This document shows, piece by piece, positions 57,291 to 64,000 of a stretch of 64,000 nt of DNA (within the stretch, counting starts at the first letter, position 1; every line of letters begins with the position of its first letter). Source of the stretch: Archilochus colubris (taxonomy: Eukaryota; Chordata; Aves; Apodiformes; Trochilidae); the NCBI GenBank assembly GCA_023079485.1, contig CM041084.1:63831709-63895708 (forward strand), read 5' to 3'. The translations under genes were made by a program, and so were the position numbers. Under the pieces are notes generated by a model, which saw only the letters and a list, made by a program, of their open reading frames with translations, ran no database searches and had not been told where the DNA came from.

Positions 57291-58299
57291 GATGTTTTAG
57301 TATTTGTATAAAAAGGGCTTCTGCCAGCAAGCCATGTAGGAAACACACTTTGCCACAGTTCTGTGAAAAACTTTCCACAAAATCTAACAACAAATTTCGC
57401 ATCAAAACTGGACTAGGGGGACAATTTGAGCCCAAACGGGGCTACCACCCTACCTCCAGGTTCTAGAGAAGGTACTTCAGTAGAGAGAGATACTTCAACT
57501 GGGAAGCTATACTGCCAGAGCTCTGTATATAGTTAGCAGCTAACAAAAACTATTAGCCTGGAGGTTACTTTGAAGTAATCTTCCTTTGCTTTTCTCTCTG
57601 CTTTTATAAAGAGCCTGCAGAAATGAGCTCTAACTGAGAATCTTCCTTTTCCTCCTTCAAGCCCAAAGGGGCCTGTAGTTTCTTTCTGTGATGGCTCAAC
57701 ATCCATGATTTAAAGGGGTGCTTCGATGGATCTCATAACAAATGGGAATGAGTTACCTGGCTGTAGAAACAAAGCAGAATGTGCTGTATCTGGCTGAGCT
57801 TGAAAATGGGGTATGGTATATGATCAGGTGTCCCTAGACAAAAGGTCTAATTGGTCAGTATCTCTAGCACCTCTCTATTGCACATGACAGGCTTCTATAG
57901 CTAGATGCTGGCACTACTGAAATCAGTCTGTGGTTTACATTCATCTTCTGCAAGCCCATTATTTGACCCAATAAGCAAAGTGCACACTGGGAGACATTAA
58001 CATTTTTTAGTTATGTGAACTTTCACTACTAAGCTGTAATTATCCTCTCAATGCCTGGAGCCTGTGAGAAATTGCAGTTTGAGGGAAACAATTTGAAAAG
58101 CCTGAGGAGGTGAGGACAGGGAGATACAAATGGAATGTGTTTTATAGGAGAAAGATGTACCATTCCTCCATCGAGGAAAAGGATTACTGTAGAGGGAAAA
58201 AGTCTTTGAGAGCAGTACTTAATGCAGGTTTGCAGGCTAATTGACAAATAGCCTAGTGGGATAGACCAATAAAAGGACAACAAACAACAACAGAAGCAC

Positions 58300-58485
58300 A
58301 GGTTTACAGAAATCCAAAACAGAAGGGGACCTCAAAAAACTATTTAATCCCTGTATACTGAGGCAACGTGAACCTCACCAAGCTCATTCTTCACTGATAT
58401 TTCTCTAACCTACACTTTACAACCTGCCTTGAAAGACAGCAGAACCTCCCTAAAGAAAGGCCTTTTCTTGAAATGTCCCAAATTC
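58300..58485 (-). mobile_element. Old CR1/L3-like LINE 3' fragment
   Basis: GGGGACCTCAAAAAACTATTTAATCC followed by TCTCTAACCTACACTTTACAACC and AGCAGAACCTCCCTAAAG resembles the reverse complement of an ancient amniote CR1-type 3' region. Divergence is high, and the assignment rests on these blocks only. Confidence 0.5.
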
Positions 58486-61400
58486 TGTGCTGCCCCCTTT
58501 TCCTCCTGTGCATATGCTGAATAAGTGAGCAAGATGTTGTAACTAGAATATCTCACAAAGGAATAATGTATTCTGTCACTTTGCTGATGGGAGAATTATT
58601 CTCCTGTGTAGGTGACCAGAAAGCCACTATGATAATCTGAAATCAGAGAAGAGGGTTAGTCAACCCTTTGAAGAGGGTTAGTCAACAATTTTCCTCCTAA
58701 TGAAGAATGCATTTGAAATGCTCACAATATTTGCATAGCCCCTTGAGCATTCTGCTGTTCAAGCCCAGTCTGTCTTCTGCAAAGGTCTTTGATAAGTTTT
58801 GTCACCTCAGAAAAAGGATCCTGTTTAGTTAATTTGTTTAATAAACCACTGGGCTTCCCAGTGGTCTGGAGAATTGTGACAGAATTGTCATTATTGCTAA
58901 AAAAACCAAAAAAAAAGCAAACAAAAAATCCCCAGCCTATTTGTGATTACTGTTACAGTAACATATCCCTTCATTTTTACATCCACAACTTCTTTACTTT
59001 TACAACTCATACATGTTTCTTTAATAAATTTCCATTACCTTAACTTCTCACCATCTTCTGTCTCAGGGGTCTTCTGTCACCACCATTTTCATTTGTTCCT
59101 TTAAGTCACATTTGCCAGCTCAAATTGAACTAGGACAATGTCCAATGTCATGTCCAGGGCTGAGCAGCTGATTCCAAAGGGAAAAGGTAAAAGGGCTCTC
59201 CAATGACAGTAAATCATAGTGGAAAGCCCCTTCCCCCCTTCCTCTCCCTTTCCCACAAAGATAATTTATTCAAGGGTAACCACAGCAATGTATATGCAGA
59301 TTGGGCTGGCTAGTAAATGCTCTGAGCAGGCTAAAAGTCAAAACTTTTCAAGAGAAAACCAGAGTGGCTTGAGCTCTCCCTTTGCAGGACAAAAGCAAAT
59401 GCTGCTTCTCCTGAGAGTGGCAGCTCTGAGTCCCGTGGGTGCTGGATCTCTTGTGCCACAGAAGCTGGGCTTATGTCTCTGCTGCCGTGGGGGAAGCTGG
59501 GAGGCGTTGGGGCAGCAATACCTTCTTCTGGAAGGGACTGAAAATCCCAACAAACACTGCTTGGGCAAGCAAACAACCAAAGCAGAGCCTTGGCAAAGAG
59601 CTCAGTAGCCACTGGTGTTATGAGCTCCCTGCCTCCCTGGCAGTCCACTGCACCATGAAACCCCATCTCACCTAAACCTAGAGCTGCTATGAGAAGGAGC
59701 CCAGTCCTGACATGGGTGGAGAAGATCATATACCCAAGGAATAATTAACTGAATAGATTCCTTCTGCTGTGATTAGAAGGGACAGCTCTGTTCTGTTCCT
59801 CAGTTCGTTGCAGCTCTGGATTTTGCTGAGAGATTTAGCTAAGCACTGTCTGCTTTAAACAATCTTCAGAAAAAAAAACCATAGATGGTTTCTGCTATCC
59901 TGTACTATTCTTCTTCATAATTTGCCTGAGTCCCCAGGTCCCATAGTTGTAGCTCGAAAATCCCACTGTGGCAAGCAATGAAATAATCCCTGCCTGAGAG
60001 AATTTACCATGGAAATATTTTCTCATTGAAATCAGTAGCAAACACTTATGGGTGAAGGACCTCCTTGCTCAATGAAAGAAAACAGGAAAAATGAAGAAAA
60101 CATGAGATTGTTACCATTACTAGCAGCAGACCTACCTGCTGTCTTGCCATTGTTTTAACTCACAGGCACAATACTCAAGTGCTCCTTACATTTCAGTAAA
60201 GTATAACCATGCCTTGTCTCCTCCTTAGGTGAACATCTCCTGTTTCCCCTCCTTCCCAAGACTTGCCTCATTGCCACTGCCATTCTGGGATTAATTTTTT
60301 CTCCATGTTTCATCCTTTCTGCAAATTCTCAGGTTCTAATGGTCCTCCATGCACAAAGACTCAACCACACGAGACTGAGGACAGATAAGAAGGGGGAAAA
60401 AAGTACACCAGGCTAAAGGCAAACAGCACACAAACCAGCATGCTAATTATAGGCACGACAGTGTCTTTCAGGCCCTGATATTTGCCACACATCAGCCTCT
60501 GCTTTGGAGCCAGGGTTGCCAGACAGAGTGTCTAGAAAGAAGCTACAAAGGGAGCATCAGCAGCTTCTGCTCCCAAACCAGATGCTATTGATGTCCTACA
60601 CAGCATTTAAGCCTCCTGGGGTTTCACTAGCACTTATGTAATCTAACTTGGAGAAAAGAATGTAGAAGCCAGATTGTTCTCCATCTGATCTATGTCTTAG
60701 ATGTCACTAAAGAAGGCTAGGAAATACTGGAAGAGGTTCAAGTAAATAAGTGGAGAGATGCAATCCCTAGGAACTGGGTAAAATGGAGAGAGCATCCATG
60801 AAATAGACAAAGCAGAACTGTTCCCATCTGAAATATTTGTAGCATAAAAGTCCTATAGAGAATACCTACATACACAGAGATGCACACATACATAGAAAAG
60901 TATGTGACACAAATTTAGGTGCTAGGTTAAAATTGTTTCTCCATCCTACACCATTTCTTTACCTCCAGTGGATGTAGACCCCCTATGAAATGCTAAAATA
61001 GTTGCCCTGACACGTATGGCTTCTTAAAGCTTCAGAAGTGTGGGTTTTTTACTTGGCTAGTTTATGAAAAAAAGTAATTTTTTTCTCCAGTCATTCTCTG
61101 GCAAAGTGCAGTATATCTAATTTTGTTAAATTCCAAAACACTGTGCACCAGAGTACTTGTAGGTGTAAAGTAGAATGTCAAGGATGAGTCAAAGATTAAT
61201 ACCTAAATTATAGTGTGAAATGGGAATTACAGTCTTAAATACCACGTTAAGAACTAGGAAGTATTTACCTAGTCTGAAGCACTACTTACCTTGTAATAGG
61301 GAAAATGCTATTCCCTTCAGTTAAAGGGAATTCTTTAATAGCCCTGGGATTGAGCAGGAGGACTGCATAGGATGGAGTGGCTATTCGTACAAACTCCAGT

Positions 61401-64000
61401 GTAATTCATACTCAGTTCAGCACTTGCTTAAGTATGAGGCAATACTTCAGTCATACCAACATCCACAGGATGCGTTTATAGGACTGTACTTAGGTACTTA
61501 AAGTAACAAATGCTTGACTAGTTTATTTCCTTCAAATATACTGCTTCTGCCATTATTGTATTGTAAGATTATCAGGCAAGAAGTTTTCTGCTTTCACCAG
61601 GCTGCCCCTCAAAAGTCTTCAGTTACCTCATTGTCATGTTTTTCATCTATCCTTACAAAGCTTTCTTAAGAAAAAAACCCCAAACTTAGCTACTTTAGCA
61701 ATAGTCTTAACAAATCAAAAACCTTTAAGTGTTGTTGTCAGTGCTTCCTACTTTTTCATTTTCACTTTTTGCCTCCTGTCTTTAATTGTGAACTCTTTGT
61801 GGCAGGATCACATTTTTCCTGTGTACATACAAATTACCAAACCTGGAGCTTTTATATCCTCTTGACTGAAAAAAAAAAAAGAGTAAATAGAGATAGTTTT
61901 AATAATCTTGTTAATTTATCACTGTCATGAAGCACATGGTAAAGGTCCAAGGGTATATTTTTTTCAACACAGTCAAATAGATAGTAATGGTACCTCATTT
62001 GATTTTAACACATGGAAGTGATCCTAACAAAGCTCAGAAGTTTAAGCTGCTTCTCAGAGCTTTACCAACTAATTTCTGCTTTATTAATGAGCACTCAGTG
62101 AGTCCAGTGCTGCTTAAACCACATGCTTCAGCAAGTGATACTTTGCACTACTCATTAGCTGCTGAAAAATAGGATACAGAAATAAAACTTTCGGAAGCAG
62201 ACTTAAATAGACTTGTGAATTTGTTATAGAGAGTCCTGCCAAATAGGGAATTTTTTAAACTTAGTTTTGGTAGAATCTATTAAATATCACTTCTTGTCAT
62301 CAGCCAGCTCAGACTCACTCACTATATTGAGTATCCATTCCATATTTTAGCATGTTCAATAAGTCTTAAGATGACTTTTGTGCTATACTTTACCATTTAG
62401 TCCCACTTAGCAGAAGATAGGTGCTAACAAAGGTAACCAGAAACAACAGAGATCAAACTTTTACAGGTGCTTTGTTGTGCTTGTGCTTCACAGAAGTCCT
62501 TGGTAAATCAGGACTATGTCAGGCAGAAGGCCCAAGATCTCCTTCAAGCAGGTTTCTCTCTATAGACAATCTTGCTTCCCTTCAGCTATTTCCTATATTA
62601 TGGAGACTCGGGCACTTATTTTGTTGTCTCCTAATTCAATTTGCTTCACCTAATATGTGGATGGGTCAGAGAAATAGCTTTCTCTCTCTAAATACAATTC
62701 TGCTGCTGAGATCTCTACTATAAAGACTGGAAAAGTAACTTAAGCTGACTTGACACTCAGTATGTGTAAGCAAAATAGAGTAATTGAATGCCTGTAAGGA
62801 TTCAGGCTGCTGCATTTTGAATATACTAAAATTCAGAATGCTTATGAGAGCCCTGGCAAAGGAAGGTAATTCTGTAAACCTCAAAATCTGAAAGCTTTCA
62901 TCATCAGTCGAGATATGATTTGCTGAGCACTGGTCTATTTTATTACTTATCAGCCTAGTATTTCCATTCATCACTGTACTTGGTGATGTGTATCAGTCAG
63001 TCCTATAAAGCCCAGTAGAACAAACATTGTATTACAGAGCAGAATTGCTGTGGTTGAATAATCAAATGGCAGCAGCAGAGATGGCCACAAATTTAATCAA
63101 AGCCTGTCAGCATCTTACTGAGAGGGCAGTTCAGAGAAAATCAAAGTACTCAAGGTTTATTCAGGAGTTTCACCAAACAGTGGTAAGACAGAGTCACTGG
63201 TATGAACTATCATGTTAAAAGTAGGATCTTGCAAAATCTGTGTGGCTAATTTAATTTTTTTATTTTATTTTCAGGTACAAGAGAGAGATTGAAACACCAC
63301 ACAGATAAGAAAAAGAACAAGGGCTGAAATCTGTTCATAGTTATATTTCAACAGCAGTGTCAAGGTGAGCTTGCATCTCTGAAAGAGGTCAAAGTCAGCA
63401 AGATTAAAATTTCAGCCAGTGAGAAATCCTTGCATACGAAGTCACAGAAATTAGTCTTGCTGAAATTTTCTGAAATGGGAAGGGACACTGCAAAACAATT
63501 AGGCTGATTAACTTTATGTGAAGTGTGGCTTTTAATAAGATTTGGAGAAAACAAAATTTGCTTGTATCATAAAAAAAGCCCATAATGAAGAAGCAGAGAG
63601 AAGACTTTTTACTCTCTTGTGTCTGTAAATAGGAAACACAAGAGATCTTCCAAACTAGTAGAACTGCAAAGGAAGTCAAATTTACTTTCAGGTCTAGGTT
63701 CTTGCATATACACAATTATCTACATGGCTGTAGGCAGCATTTTCCTTCATGTAAGCTGATCCCTCTCTTTCGGTGGACCCATAGGAGGACTCCAGAGAAG
63801 CAGCAATTTATTCTACTTTTTTGGCTTAAGCTATGACACGTAGGGAAATGTGTTGTTCATCTGCAGCAAGCATATTTGTACATGGGTCCTGCCATTTTTA
63901 GTAACAGGAAAAAAAAAAGAAAAACTAGATTTTAAACCTGCAAAATTTTTGTGACTCTGTAGGGCTCCTTTCTTCATACCCCAAAAATACCAAGGTTGGC
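58486..64000. other. No gene seen
   Basis: Presumed upstream PHACTR1 intron. Frames at 59.2-59.7 kb overlap on both strands and have no recognisable domain. Confidence 0.5.
58648..58686 (+). repeat. 22-bp tandem duplication
   Basis: GAAGAGGGTTAGTCAAC is repeated at 58648-58664 and 58670-58686, a small local duplication. Confidence 0.9.

Overview
The window looks like bird nuclear DNA. It is gene-poor and AT-rich, with many CR1 LINE fragments in both orientations (3' ends made of ATTCTATG-type octamers) and a solo LTR of a type common in neoavian genomes (TGTCACGGTTT...CCAGGACA). I see no bacterial features. Nearly every long open frame is either intronic noise or decayed transposon.

The one host gene I recognise is PHACTR1 (phosphatase and actin regulator 1), on the minus strand. 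Three of its exons are visible. The exon at 43116-43234 holds the start codon (MDYFLDVESAHR...). Two tandem copies of the next coding exon follow, at 32326-32472 (copy A) and 30495-30641 (copy B). Both copies are 147 bp, both enter after one base of a codon and leave in the same phase, and both have consensus splice sites. They differ at 7 of 48 residues, while 19 further codons differ only silently. Transcription runs from high to low coordinates; upstream untranslated exons and the downstream RPEL-bearing exons must lie outside the window or were not recognised. The pair is the best candidate here for an under-described system: a mutually exclusive (or optionally doubled) cassette that rewrites a basic, serine-rich N-terminal segment of PHACTR1.

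Layout: 1-30 kb is intron 3' of copy B. It carries CR1 pieces (about 4.93-5.35, 12.96-14.11, 25.22-25.42 and 27.39-27.82 kb), a solo LTR (5736-6515), an LTR-like fragment (about 15.0-15.35 kb), a related foldback element (21143-21619), and a small CpG-rich patch at 27.93-28.13 kb that ends near a perfect plus-strand splice donor. A CpG island (about 30.18-31.13 kb) surrounds copy B. Next come the 1.7-kb inter-exon intron, copy A, and a 10.6-kb intron with an unexplained GC-richer block (37.57-38.64 kb). Then comes the start exon. From 43.2 to 64 kb there is upstream intron with CR1 copies at 46.52-47.94, 49.07-49.33, 55.54-57.29 and about 58.30-58.48 kb.

All coordinates come from reading the sequence by eye. 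Splice-defined exon ends are exact to the base; transposon ends are approximate unless a target duplication is cited.
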